NCBI RefSeq assembly: GCF_036178145.1
Contig: NZ_CP108067.1
Coordinates: forward strand, 6,523,501 to 6,587,500
Direction: 5' to 3'
From: Streptomyces sp. NBC_00273
Lineage (GTDB): Bacteria > Actinomycetota > Actinomycetes > Streptomycetales > Streptomycetaceae
DNA: 64,000 nt
A program made the position numbers and the translations under genes. Shown here one piece after another: positions 51,375-59,621 of this stretch (the stretch's first letter is position 1; every line of letters begins with the position of its first letter). The notes beneath the pieces were generated by a model. That model was not told the origin of the DNA and searched no databases. It saw only the letters and a program-made list of their open reading frames with translations.

Positions 51375-52262
51375 CTAGCGCTTCAGCAGCAGGACGGCCC
51401 CCGTGGTGTCCTCCCCGCCGTGCGCGGCCGGGTCCGCGGCCAGCCGGCGGCGCAGCAGGTCCACGTACGGGGTGACCAGCTCGGTGCTGACGCCCTGCTC
51501 CTCGGCGGTGCGCAGCATGGTGCCGCTGCCCGTGACCTGCATGGTCAGGTTGGACACCACGCCCGAGGTGAAGTCCCGCGAGGTCAGCCGCTCGGCGGCG
51601 TTGCCGACGAAGAAGCCCATCGCGCCGAGCCACTCGGACAGCAGCGGAGCGAGGTCCTTCGGGGCGATGTCCTCGCCCTCGATCAGCGCGTAGGCGTGCG
51701 AGATGCCGGCGAACATCCCCCACATCGCGCTGAGCAGCGCCACGTCGTGCAGGGCCGCGTGCCCGGGGTCCTCGCCGACGAAGCGGGACCCGGTCGGGAC
51801 CTCCAGGGCCGCCCGGCGGCTGTCGAAGAGCGCGCGCGAGCCGCTGTAGAAGACGTACCCGCCGGCCTCGGGGACGCCGATCATCGTCGGCGTGGCCATG
51901 ATCCCGCCGTCCAGGTAGCGGGCGCCGCGCTGCTGGGCCCAGGCGGCGCGGGCGCGCGCCTCGGCCGGGGTGCCGGTGGTGAGGTTGACGAGGTCCTTGC
52001 CGGTCAGGTCGATGCCGTCCAGGGTGGCGCCGACGCTGGCGTCGTCGAGCAGACAGACCACGACCAGCGCGCTCGCGGCGACCGCGTCGGCCGCGGTCGC
52101 GGCGACGGAGGCCCCTTCGGCGGCCAGCGCCCCGGCCTTGGCGGGGGTGCGGTTCCAGACGGTCAGGGAGTGCCCGGCGGCGAGCCAGGTGCGGGCGAGG
52201 GCGGTGCCCATGTCGCCGAGGCCGAGGAGGGTGAGGGAATGGTGCGCTGTGGTGTCGGTCAT
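51375..52262 (-). CDS. Imine-reductase-like NADP-dependent dehydrogenase (beta-hydroxyacid dehydrogenase superfamily)
   Basis: A 295-residue enzyme with an N-terminal Rossmann domain (LTLLGLGDMGTALARTWL) and NADP-type VWNRTPAK. It has NLTTGTPAEARA and the GARYLDGGIMATPTMIG segment seen in streptomycete imine reductases. The catalytic Lys of hydroxyisobutyrate dehydrogenases is not in its usual GxxGxGxxxK setting; the second domain reads GHAALHDVALLSAMWGMF, with Asp, as in imine reductases. The native substrate is unknown. It is divergent from an HxlR regulator. Confidence 0.85.
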   Translation of the reverse strand: MTDTTAHHSLTLLGLGDMGTALARTWLAAGHSLTVWNRTPAKAGALAAEGASVAATAADAVAASALVVVCLLDDASVGATLDGIDLTGKDLVNLTTGTPAEARARAAWAQQRGARYLDGGIMATPTMIGVPEAGGYVFYSGSRALFDSRRAALEVPTGSRFVGEDPGHAALHDVALLSAMWGMFAGISHAYALIEGEDIAPKDLAPLLSEWLGAMGFFVGNAAERLTSRDFTSGVVSNLTMQVTGSGTMLRTAEEQGVSTELVTPYVDLLRRRLAADPAAHGGEDTTGAVLLLKR

Positions 52263-52296
52263 GACGTTTAGCCTGGTGGCAGGCGGCAGAGCGCTC

Positions 52297-52333
52297 AAGT
52301 ACGCACTTCGGAGTGGGTGGTTACCCCGAAGTG
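52297..52333. promoter_or_regulatory. Candidate HxlR operator between divergent genes
   Basis: AAGT-ACGC-ACTT at 52297-52308 is a small palindrome. CACTTCGG (52304-52311) is perfectly inverted as CCGAAGTG (52326-52333). Both lie in the 96-bp gap between the imine-reductase-like gene and the HxlR gene. Confidence 0.5.
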
Positions 52334-52358
52334 AGTGAGCAGGTGGGGAGGGTGTGCG

Positions 52359-52694
52359 ATGGCGGTGGCACGAAGGCCGGGTGCGGATGAATGCGGGATC
52401 GCCGCGGCGATGTCCGTGATCGACGGGAAGTGGAAGGTGTCGCTCCTGTGGGTGCTGGATCAGCGGCCCCATCGGTTCGGTGAACTGCGCAGGCTCGTCC
52501 CGGGTGTCTCCGAGAAGGTGCTCGCCGCCCAGCTGCGCGAGCTGGAGACCGACGGCATCGTGCACCGCGAGGTGTACGAGGAGGTCCCGCCGCGCGTCGA
52601 GTACTCCCTGACCCCGCTGGGCCAGGACCTGAACGCGGCCCTGAAACCCCTGGGGATGTGGGGCAGCAAGCATCTGCTGCCCGATTCCGCGTGA
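52359..52694 (+). CDS. HxlR-family transcriptional regulator
   Basis: A 111-residue MarR-like winged helix: ECGIAAAMSVIDGKWKVSLL, then HRFGELRRLVPGVSEKVL and the wing PPRVEYSLTPLGQ. HxlR proteins often sense reactive electrophiles through an N-terminal Cys; here the Cys is in DECGIA. I chose ATG 52359 because GGGGAGGG lies six bases upstream; GTG 52335 is a poorer upstream option. It is divergent from the imine-reductase-like gene. Confidence 0.9.
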   Translation: MAVARRPGADECGIAAAMSVIDGKWKVSLLWVLDQRPHRFGELRRLVPGVSEKVLAAQLRELETDGIVHREVYEEVPPRVEYSLTPLGQDLNAALKPLGMWGSKHLLPDSA

Positions 52695-52698
52695 GCCC

Positions 52699-53421
52699 CT
52701 ACCGGCGGGGCTCCACCCACAGCGCCTCGGCGACGGCGCAGAGTTCGCCGTCGGCCGTGGCCAGGGCCGTGCCCACGGTGTACTTGCGGCCCGAGGACGA
52801 CAGCATCCAGGCGTACGAGATCAGTCCTTCGCCCACCGGCGCCGGCCGCAGCAGACGGGCGCCGAGCGCGGCGGTGACCGCACCGGCCGGGCGGCCGTCG
52901 AGCAGTCGCCCGGCCGCGTTCCCGGGGCAGTCCAGCGCTCCCCACACCAGCTCGGGCGGCAGCAGCCCGTCCGCGCCCCCGAGTTCGGGCGCGGGCGTCC
53001 AGGCCGCGGCGACCAGCTCGCGGCCCGGCACCGTACCGCAGTGCAGGCGCAGCCCGGTGGCGGGCGTCCGGTCCAGGCCGCAGCCGAAGCAGTCGGCCTG
53101 GCCGTCCGGCGGATCCGCCCGGAAGGCTTCGGCCGCAGCCACGGCCCGGTCCCAGGACGGGGCTTCGGGCCAGTGCGCGCCGGGCGCCACGACCGGGGTC
53201 GCCGCGGCCAGCAGCAGCTCGCCGTCCGTCAGTTCGCAGCCGCCGTCCGCGGTCGCGGCGAGCCGCACCGGCGCCCCGGTCGGCACGGGCCGCCTGAAGT
53301 CCACCCGTACGTCCTTGGCGGCGGCCCGGGCGGCCAGTACGCCCGCCACGTAGCCGCCGAAGGCCACTCCCGGATATCCGTGGAGGCGTTCCGGAACCGT
53401 GATCGTCTCGAAGTCGCTCAT
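52699..53421 (-). CDS. Hotdog-fold thioesterase-like protein
   Basis: A 240-residue protein resembling a tandem hotdog thioesterase. The first half has LHGYPGVAFGGYVAGVLAA and VRVDFRRPVPTGAPV. The second has PELVWGALDCPGNAAG and LLRPAPVGEGL. A CFGCG motif in the linker (ADCFGCGLDR) could bind metal. It probably acts on an acyl-CoA. It starts 14 bp after the nitrilase-family stop on the same strand. Confidence 0.75.
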   Translation of the reverse strand: MSDFETITVPERLHGYPGVAFGGYVAGVLAARAAAKDVRVDFRRPVPTGAPVRLAATADGGCELTDGELLLAAATPVVAPGAHWPEAPSWDRAVAAAEAFRADPPDGQADCFGCGLDRTPATGLRLHCGTVPGRELVAAAWTPAPELGGADGLLPPELVWGALDCPGNAAGRLLDGRPAGAVTAALGARLLRPAPVGEGLISYAWMLSSSGRKYTVGTALATADGELCAVAEALWVEPRR

Positions 53422-53434
53422 GGCGCCCACCCCA

Positions 53435-54154
53435 TCACACCGCGGCCGTCGCGACCGAAGCCGTCACCACCGAGGGCGTACGGTCGTCCGCCTCGGCCAG
53501 CAGGGCGCCGCCCGGGGCCCACACGGCCGAGCGGCCGCAGCCGGTCCACGGGCCGGCCGGGCCGACGTGGTTGGCGAGGACCACGTACAGGTCGTGCTCG
53601 CGCGCGATCCCGGGGTGGACGGTGGCGCGCTCGTGGATCCCGTCGCCCGTCCCGTACAGGGAGCTCGCGAGGTGCACCCGGCAGCCGTCGGCGGCGCCCC
53701 GGCCGGGCAGTTCGGGGAAGTGGTTGTCGAAGCAGATGCCCAGGCAGAAGCGGATCCCGCCGAGTTCGAAGCGCCCGTCGCCCCGGCCTCGTTCGAAGAC
53801 GTCCTGCTCGTGCCGGTAGAGGTGCTGTTTCGCGTACGTCGTCACGTGCGCGCCGTCCGCGTCGTGGACCAGCGTCGCGATCGCTGGGCGCGGGCCGCCG
53901 GTGGGCAGGGCGACGTTGATCGCGGTGGCGATCCCGGCGGAGCGCAGCGGATCCAGCCGGGGGTCGTCGGCGGCCGTCCACAGGCCCGGGTCGGCGGCCA
54001 GCGCGGCCAGCTCGTAGCCGGTGAGCGCGAGCTCGGGGAACACCACCAGCGCGGCACCCTGTTCGCGGGCCGCGGCGGCGAGGTCCGCGGCCTGCGCGAC
54101 GTTGGCCCGGACGTCGGCGGGGATGCAGGTCAGTTGTGCTGCGGCGATCTTCAC
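53435..54154 (-). CDS. Carbon-nitrogen hydrolase (nitrilase superfamily)
   Basis: A 239-residue amidase-type enzyme. The catalytic triad is visible: Glu41 in VVFPELALTGYE, Lys109 in YAKQHLY and Cys141 in GICFDNHFPE. It hydrolyses an amide or carbamoyl compound, substrate unknown. It is embedded between a LysR gene (4 bp upstream) and a hotdog-protein gene (13 bp downstream), all on the minus strand, in a compact operon. Confidence 0.92.
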   Translation of the reverse strand: MKIAAAQLTCIPADVRANVAQAADLAAAAREQGAALVVFPELALTGYELAALAADPGLWTAADDPRLDPLRSAGIATAINVALPTGGPRPAIATLVHDADGAHVTTYAKQHLYRHEQDVFERGRGDGRFELGGIRFCLGICFDNHFPELPGRGAADGCRVHLASSLYGTGDGIHERATVHPGIAREHDLYVVLANHVGPAGPWTGCGRSAVWAPGGALLAEADDRTPSVVTASVATAAV

Positions 54155-54158
54155 CCGG

Positions 54159-55058
54159 TCAGGATGCCAGCCCGGCCGCGACCTCCTTCAGCAGGGCCAG
54201 GAAGGCGAGGGCGGCGGGGGAGGGGGCGACCCCGCGCGGGGTGGCGGCGTAGATCCGGCGGCGCGGGGTGTCGTCCGGGTGCAGGGGGACGAGCGCGAGG
54301 TCGGCCCGTGCCGAGGAGGCGGCGAGCGCCGGGACCAGGGTGACGCCGAGTCCGGCCGCGACGAAGCCCTGCTTGGCGATCCAGTCGGCGGCGACGAAAC
54401 CGGTGCGCGGGCGGAAGCCGCCGGCCAGCGCGGAGTGCATGAGGGTCTCCTCGGGCCGGGTGTCAGCCGCGATCCACTCCTCGTCGGCCAGTTCGGCCAG
54501 CCGTACGTCGGCGCGCCCGGCGAGCCGGTGGCCGGCGGGCAGGGCCACGTACATCCGCTCGTCGAGCAGGTGGTGCGCGGTGCAGCCGCGGGGCGGCTCC
54601 GCGGAGGTGTCGGCGACGACGGCGAGGTCGAGGTCCCCGGCGGCGAGCAGGGCCAGGTGCTTGGCGGAGGGGCCCTCGGTGCGGGCGACGGTCACGGCGG
54701 GGTGGCGGGCCCGGAAGGCGGCCAGCGCGCGGGGCAGCAGGGCGGCGTCGGCGGTGGAGAAGGCGCCGATCCGCAGCCGTCCGGCGCCGAGGGCGCGCAG
54801 CGCGTCGAGTTCGGCGCGGGCGGTGCGCAGCCGCTCGCCGACGGCCTCGGCGTGCGGAAGCAGGAGGTGCCCGGCCTCGGTCAGACGGACCCCGCGGGGG
54901 AGGCGGTCGAAGAGCGGGGTGCCCCACTCGTCCTCCAGGGTCTGGATCTGCCGGGACACCGCGGACTGGGTGTAGCCGAGGGAGCGGGCGGCGGCGGTGA
55001 AGGAGGCCAGGCGGGCCACGCTCAGGAAGACCTCGTACAAGCTGTGCGAAGTAGGCAT
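54159..55058 (-). CDS. LysR-family transcriptional regulator
   Basis: A 299-residue LysR protein. The N-terminal HTH is [20 protein letters not shown], then [19 protein letters not shown], followed by a substrate-binding domain. The likely start is ATG 55058 ([12 protein letters not shown]); ATG 55067 is three codons earlier. It is the first gene of an operon with the nitrilase and hotdog genes and is divergent from a dehydrogenase gene. Confidence 0.92.
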   Translation of the reverse strand: MPTSHSLYEVFLSVARLASFTAAARSLGYTQSAVSRQIQTLEDEWGTPLFDRLPRGVRLTEAGHLLLPHAEAVGERLRTARAELDALRALGAGRLRIGAFSTADAALLPRALAAFRARHPAVTVARTEGPSAKHLALLAAGDLDLAVVADTSAEPPRGCTAHHLLDERMYVALPAGHRLAGRADVRLAELADEEWIAADTRPEETLMHSALAGGFRPRTGFVAADWIAKQGFVAAGLGVTLVPALAASSARADLALVPLHPDDTPRRRIYAATPRGVAPSPAALAFLALLKEVAAGLAS

Positions 55059-55071
55059 GCCAGCCATGCTA

Positions 55072-55109
55072 GACATTCGCTTGTCGCATGGACGAGCCCC
55101 GCCTAGCGT
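55072..55109 (+). promoter_or_regulatory. Sigma-70-type promoter overlapping a LysR-like site
   Basis: TTGTCG (55081-55086) and TAGCGT (55104-55109) are 17 bp apart, and TAGCGT lies seven bases before ATG 55117. GACA-TTCGCT-TGTC (55072-55085) is a palindrome of the T-N11-A kind and overlaps the -35 box, as expected for a LysR-controlled divergent promoter. Confidence 0.6.
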
Positions 55110-55116
55110 CATGGGC

Positions 55117-55917
55117 ATGGACACAGCACAGAAGATCGCGTTCCTCGGCCTCGGTCACATGGGCGCCCCGATGGCCCGTCACCTGCTGGCCCGGGGGTAC
55201 GGGCTGACGGTGTGGAACCGCACGCCGGGCAAGGTGGACCCGCTGGTGGCGGCCGGCGCGACGGTCGCCGCGACGCCCGCCGCGGCCGTCCGCGACGCGG
55301 ACCTCGTCATCACGATGCTGGCCGGTCCGGCGGCCCTGCGCGCCGTCGCCCAGGGCGTGCTGCCCGCCCTGCGGCCCGGCGTCCACTGGATCGACACCTC
55401 GACGGTCGGGCCGGAGGCGGTACGGGAGCTCGCCGGGCGACTGCCGGAAGGGGTGACGCTGACCGACGCCCCCGTGATGGGGAGCGTGGACCGGGCGGCG
55501 ACGGGGGAGCTGTGGGTGCTGGCGGGCGGCGGCCCGCTGCCCGGCCCGGTCCGGGAGGTCCTCGACGCCCTCGGCGAGGTCACCGTGTGCGGCCCGGCGG
55601 GCTCCGGCGCGGCGCTGAAACTGGTACTGATCAACGCGGCGGTCGGCGGGGTGGCCCTGGTGGTCGAGGCGCTGAGGCTGGGCGGGGCCCTGGGCCTGCC
55701 GGAGGAACTGGTCCGCGCGCAGCTGGCCCGCGGACCGCTGGCGGGCGCGGTGGCCCGGGCGTACGCCGACGCCTCGCACTTCCCGGTCTCCCTGGCCGCG
55801 AAGGACGTGGCCCTGGCCACGGCCCACGCGCCGCTGCCGATCCTGGAGTCGGTCCACGCCACGCTGACGTCCCGCCCGGACCTCGCGGCCCGGGACCTCT
55901 CCGCCCTGCGCCCCTGA
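55117..55917 (+). CDS. NAD(P)-dependent dehydrogenase of the 6-phosphogluconate/3-hydroxyisobutyrate type
   Basis: A 266-residue enzyme. The N-terminal Rossmann motif is [17 protein letters not shown] with [21 protein letters not shown] and [17 protein letters not shown] form the substrate region. The catalytic Lys is probably in [17 protein letters not shown] 55117 was chosen because the -10 box ends at 55109, which rules out ATG 55111. It resembles the imine-reductase-like protein at 51375-52262 in its first 60 residues. The divergent LysR protein probably controls it. Confidence 0.9.
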   Translation: MDTAQKIAFLGLGHMGAPMARHLLARGYGLTVWNRTPGKVDPLVAAGATVAATPAAAVRDADLVITMLAGPAALRAVAQGVLPALRPGVHWIDTSTVGPEAVRELAGRLPEGVTLTDAPVMGSVDRAATGELWVLAGGGPLPGPVREVLDALGEVTVCGPAGSGAALKLVLINAAVGGVALVVEALRLGGALGLPEELVRAQLARGPLAGAVARAYADASHFPVSLAAKDVALATAHAPLPILESVHATLTSRPDLAARDLSALRP

Positions 55918-55965
55918 CCCGGCCGGCGCCGGGGGAAGTTCGCCCGCGGTGTGGATCAACCTGCA

Positions 55966-55971
55966 TAAAAT
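55966..55971 (+). promoter_or_regulatory. Probable -10 element (leaderless) of the monooxygenase gene
   Basis: TAAAAT lies six bases before GTG 55978. There is no ribosome site, so the transcript is probably leaderless. Confidence 0.5.
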
Positions 55972-55977
55972 GCCGGT

Positions 55978-56301
55978 GTGATCTTCATTGTGGTGAAATT
56001 CCCCGTCAAGCCCGAATACGTCGACGCGTGGCCCGACAAGGTCGCGCCGTTCACCCGCGCCACCCGCGCCGAACCAGGGAACCTGTGGTTCGAGTGGTCG
56101 CGCAGCCTGGAGGAGCCGAACACCTACGTGCTGGTCGAGGCGTTCCAGGACGACGCTGCCGAAGCGCACGTCACCTCCCAGCACTTCAGCGCCGCGCTGG
56201 AGACCATGCGGCCGATGGTGACCCGTACGCCCGAGATCGTCAGCACCACCATCGAGGGTGCGACCGGCTGGAGCCGGATGGGCGAGCTCCAGGTCGACTA
56301 G
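55978..56301 (+). CDS. Antibiotic-biosynthesis-monooxygenase-domain protein (quinol monooxygenase type)
   Basis: A 107-residue single ABM domain (dimeric ferredoxin-like fold). It has IFIVVKFPVKPEYVDAW, TRAEPGNLWFEWSRSLEEP and LVEAFQDDAAEAHVTSQHF, as in YgiN-like quinol monooxygenases. Members oxidise quinols or bind small aromatics without a cofactor. It converges with the TetR gene, 7 bp away. Confidence 0.9.
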   Translation: MIFIVVKFPVKPEYVDAWPDKVAPFTRATRAEPGNLWFEWSRSLEEPNTYVLVEAFQDDAAEAHVTSQHFSAALETMRPMVTRTPEIVSTTIEGATGWSRMGELQVD

Positions 56302-56308
56302 GCATCGC

Positions 56309-56887
56309 CTAGGCGGCGTCCGACCCCCGCAGGAGGGTCAGGAAGGCGCGGAAGGCGGCGGGCATGTCCACCGATTCGGGGGCCAGCAGCCACTGGTACT
56401 GGAGACCGTCCATGACCGCCGTCAGCAGCGGTGCCACCTGCTCCGGGGTGAGGCCCGAGGGCAGGCGGTCGCCGAACTCGGCGCGCAGCACCGCCGCCAT
56501 CTCCGAGCGGACCTGGGCGTAGCGCTCGGTGAAGAACTCCCGGGCCGGGTGCCCGTCGGTGACGCTCTCGCCCAGCAGCGCCGAGAAGGTCTGCACGATG
56601 CCCGGGCGCATGGCGTTGTACTCGACCAGCGAGTCCAGCAGGTCCAGGCGCCAGGCGTCGGCGGCGGAGCGCGAGCCGCCGCCCGTGTCCCAGCGGTCGC
56701 GTTCCTCCAGCACCGCGACCAGCAGGGCCTCCTTGGTCGGGAAGTAGTGCAGCAGCCCCTGCTGGGTCAGGCCCACGCGTTCGGCGACGGCGGCCAGGGA
56801 CGCGCCCCGGTAGCCGCGCTCCGCGATCACCTCGACGGCCGCGCGGACGATCTCCCCCCGGCGTTCCTCGCTCCTCGCCCTGACCAT
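56309..56887 (-). CDS. TetR-family transcriptional regulator
   Basis: A 192-residue repressor. The HTH is GYRGASLAAVAERVGLTQQ, followed by the family's GLLHYFPTKEALLVAVLEER. The C-terminal ligand domain is typical. It is divergent from the GH3 glucosidase gene, the probable target, with 160 bp between and an inverted repeat there. Confidence 0.92.
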   Translation of the reverse strand: MVRARSEERRGEIVRAAVEVIAERGYRGASLAAVAERVGLTQQGLLHYFPTKEALLVAVLEERDRWDTGGGSRSAADAWRLDLLDSLVEYNAMRPGIVQTFSALLGESVTDGHPAREFFTERYAQVRSEMAAVLRAEFGDRLPSGLTPEQVAPLLTAVMDGLQYQWLLAPESVDMPAAFRAFLTLLRGSDAA

Positions 56888-56967
56888 CGACCCGGCACCC
56901 CTTCCCGTTCATGCGCTGCGCCCTGCCCACAGGACCGTACGGCATCCAAATATCACGAACAGATTAC

Positions 56968-56981
56968 GAACCCTACCGTTC
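56968..56981. promoter_or_regulatory. Candidate TetR operator upstream of the GH3 gene
   Basis: GAAC-CCTACC-GTTC is a short inverted repeat, with ACGAACAG just upstream as a half-copy. It lies in the divergent gap about 67 bp before the glucosidase GTG. Confidence 0.35.
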
Positions 56982-57047
56982 AACAGGTATCAGGTCCACG
57001 ATGGGGGCACCGCACCGAGCAACCGCACTCAACGAGGAGGCACGGCC

Positions 57048-59534
57048 GTGACCGATGCCGATCAGGTCCGCGATCAAGTCCGCGATCAGCTGCGCAACGA
57101 CGCCGTCGAGGCGGCGCTGGGCAAACTGGACCTCGACACCAAGGCCCGGCTCCTGGCCGGCCGGGACATGTGGTCCCTGCCCGCCGTCCCCGCGATCGGG
57201 CTGGAGTCCCTGGTCTTCTCCGACGGGCCCATCGGGGTCCGCGGCGTGCGCTGGACCGCCGACGACCCGTCCATCGCCCTGCCGTCCCCGACCGCGCTCG
57301 CCGCCGCCTGGGACCCGGAGCTCGCCCGCCGCGCCGGCCGGCTCCTCGCCCAGGAGGCCCGCCGCAAGGGCGTGCACGTCCTCCTCGCGCCCACCGTCAA
57401 CCTGCACCGGTCCCCGCTCGGCGGCCGGCACTTCGAGTGCTACTCCGAGGACCCGCACCTCACCGGCGCCGTCGGCGCCGGCTATGTGAACGGCGTCCAG
57501 GACGGCGGCGTCGGCACCACCGTCAAGCACTTCGTCGGCAACGACGCCGAAACCGACCGGTTCACCGTCAACAGCGTCATCGCGCCGCGCCCGCTGCGCG
57601 AGCTGTACCTGGCGCCGTTCGAGGCCATCGTCGAGGGCGCCCGCCCCTGGGGCATCATGACCGCCTACAACCAGGTCAACGGCACGACCATGACCGAGCA
57701 CCAGTACCTCGTGAACGAGGTCCTGCGCGCCGAATGGGGCTTCGACGGCTGCAACGTCTCCGACTGGATGGCCGCCCGCTCCACCGCCGGCGACGTCCTG
57801 GGCGGCATGGACGTGGCCATGCCCGGCCCCACCACGGTCTACGGTCCGGCCCTCGCCGAGGCCGTCCGCGCCGGCGAGGTCCCCGAGTCCGCCGTGGACG
57901 ACGCCGTGCGCAACGTCCTGCGCCTCGCCGCCCGCGTCGGCGTCCTGGAGGGCGCCCCCGCCGTGGTGAAGAGCGCCCCGGCCCCGATCGACGGCCAGGC
58001 GCTGGCCCGCGAGCTCGCCGCCCGCGGCTTCGTCCTGGTCCGCAACGAGGGGGTGCTACCGCTCGACGGGGCCGCCGCCCGCACCGTCGCCCTCTCCGGC
58101 GCCGCCGCCCGCGACGCCCGGGTCCTGGGCGGGGGCAGCGCCACCGTCTTCCCCGAGCGGATCGTCTCCCCGCTCGACGGCCTCACCGCCGCCCTGCCCG
58201 AGGGCGCCCTCACCTACAGCATCGGCGCCGACCCCTCCGACGAGCTCACCCCCGCCGGTCAGGGGTTCGAGCTCCGGGCCATCTGCCGCGACGCCTCCGG
58301 GACCGTCCTCGGCGAGGGCGCCCTGCCCTCCGGCCAGGTCCAGTGGATCGGCGACGACCTGCCCGCGGGGGCCGCGTACGAGACCATGGCGAGCATCGAG
58401 GTCCGCGGCACGTTCGTGCCGCGCGAGAGCGGCGAGCACGCCTTCGGCACCCGCGGACTCGGCGCCTTCGTCCTGGCCGTCGGCGGCGAGCGGCTGTGGA
58501 GCGGCATCCAGGAGATGGGCAACGAGGCCGACCCCTTCGAGGCCTTCTTCGGCGCTCCCAACGAGCGCGCCCGCGTCACCCTCACCGAGGGCGAGCCCGT
58601 CGAGGTGTCCCTGACCTTCCAGGTCCCCGACGTGTCCGCGCTGCCGCTGAGGGCGATCATGTTCTCGCTGCTCCACCTCGGCCCGCGGCGCGACGCCGAC
58701 GAGCTGATCGCCGAGGCCGTGGCCGCCGCGCGCGGGGCCGACACCGCCGTCGTGGTCGTCGCCACCACCGAGCGCGTGGAGTCCGAGGGCTTCGACCGGC
58801 AGGACCTCACCCTCCCCGGCCGCCAGGACGACCTGGTGCGCGCCGTCGCCGCCGTCAACCCGAACACGGTGGTCGTCGTCAACGCCGGCTCCCCGGTGGA
58901 GCTCCCGTGGCGCGAGGACGTGGCCGCCATCCTGCTGACCTGGTTCCCCGGGCAGGAGGGCGGGGCCGCGCTGGCCGACGTACTCCTCGGCGACGCGGAG
59001 CCGGGCGGGCGGCTGCCCACCACCTGGCCCGCGCGGTTCGCGGACGCGCCCGTCACCGAGGTCGTCCCGACCGAGGGGCGCCTGGAGTACCGCGAGGGGC
59101 TCTTCATCGGCTACCGGGCCTACGAGAAGCACGCCGTGACCCCCGCCTACCCCTTCGGGCACGGACTCGGCTACACCGACTGGACGTACGACTCCCTGGA
59201 GGTCACCGCCGACGCGGTCCGGGTCCGCCTCACCAACACCGGCGCCCGCCCCGGCCACGAGGTCGTCCAGGTCTACCTCGCCCCCGTCACCACTGCGTCC
59301 GACGGCGCGCGGAGCACGACGGTGGAACGCCCGGCGAGCTGGCTGGCCGCCTTCGCGGGCGTCGCGGCGGGCCCCGGCGAGAGCGTCGAGACCGAGATCC
59401 CGCTGCCCGCCCGGGCCTTCGAGACCTGGGACGAGGAAGCCCGCGGCTGGCGGCGGATCGGCGGGACCTACGAGGTCCGCGCGAGCCACTCGTACGGCGA
59501 CACCCGGCTGACCGCGACGCTCGACCTCGCGTGA
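57048..59534 (+). CDS. Glycoside hydrolase family 3 beta-glucosidase with PA14-like insert
   Basis: An 828-residue enzyme. The N-terminal barrel has FSDGPIGVRG, LLAPTVNLHRSPLGGRHFE, TVKHFVGNDAETDR and the nucleophile Asp239 in NVSDWMAARS. A PA14-type insert occupies roughly 400-520 (GTFVPRESGEHAFGTRG), and a C-terminal fibronectin-III-like domain ends the protein. There is no signal peptide, so it is cytoplasmic and would hydrolyse imported oligosaccharides or glucosides. The start is GTG 57048 with GAGGAGG upstream. A perfect terminator follows. It is probably repressed by the divergent TetR protein. Confidence 0.95.
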   Translation: MTDADQVRDQVRDQLRNDAVEAALGKLDLDTKARLLAGRDMWSLPAVPAIGLESLVFSDGPIGVRGVRWTADDPSIALPSPTALAAAWDPELARRAGRLLAQEARRKGVHVLLAPTVNLHRSPLGGRHFECYSEDPHLTGAVGAGYVNGVQDGGVGTTVKHFVGNDAETDRFTVNSVIAPRPLRELYLAPFEAIVEGARPWGIMTAYNQVNGTTMTEHQYLVNEVLRAEWGFDGCNVSDWMAARSTAGDVLGGMDVAMPGPTTVYGPALAEAVRAGEVPESAVDDAVRNVLRLAARVGVLEGAPAVVKSAPAPIDGQALARELAARGFVLVRNEGVLPLDGAAARTVALSGAAARDARVLGGGSATVFPERIVSPLDGLTAALPEGALTYSIGADPSDELTPAGQGFELRAICRDASGTVLGEGALPSGQVQWIGDDLPAGAAYETMASIEVRGTFVPRESGEHAFGTRGLGAFVLAVGGERLWSGIQEMGNEADPFEAFFGAPNERARVTLTEGEPVEVSLTFQVPDVSALPLRAIMFSLLHLGPRRDADELIAEAVAAARGADTAVVVVATTERVESEGFDRQDLTLPGRQDDLVRAVAAVNPNTVVVVNAGSPVELPWREDVAAILLTWFPGQEGGAALADVLLGDAEPGGRLPTTWPARFADAPVTEVVPTEGRLEYREGLFIGYRAYEKHAVTPAYPFGHGLGYTDWTYDSLEVTADAVRVRLTNTGARPGHEVVQVYLAPVTTASDGARSTTVERPASWLAAFAGVAAGPGESVETEIPLPARAFETWDEEARGWRRIGGTYEVRASHSYGDTRLTATLDLA

Positions 59535-59568
59535 CACGCCGAATGGCCGGAAATCACCCCTGAGAACC

Positions 59569-59604
59569 GGTCCGGGGGCGGGACCTGACCCCCGCCCCCG
59601 GACC
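59569..59604. terminator. Bidirectional terminator between the GH3 and SGNH genes
   Basis: GGTCCGGGGGCGGG (59569-59582) pairs perfectly with CCCGCCCCCGGACC (59591-59604) around an eight-base loop, midway between two convergent stops. Confidence 0.9.
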
Positions 59605-59621
59605 CCTTCCGCACCACGGCG

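Noticed and set aside
56258..59563. Open frame of about 1100 codons on the plus strand over the GH3 gene
   Set aside because: It is a shifted-frame shadow of the glucosidase; the product is low-complexity Arg/Pro-rich sequence and the GH3 frame has all motifs.
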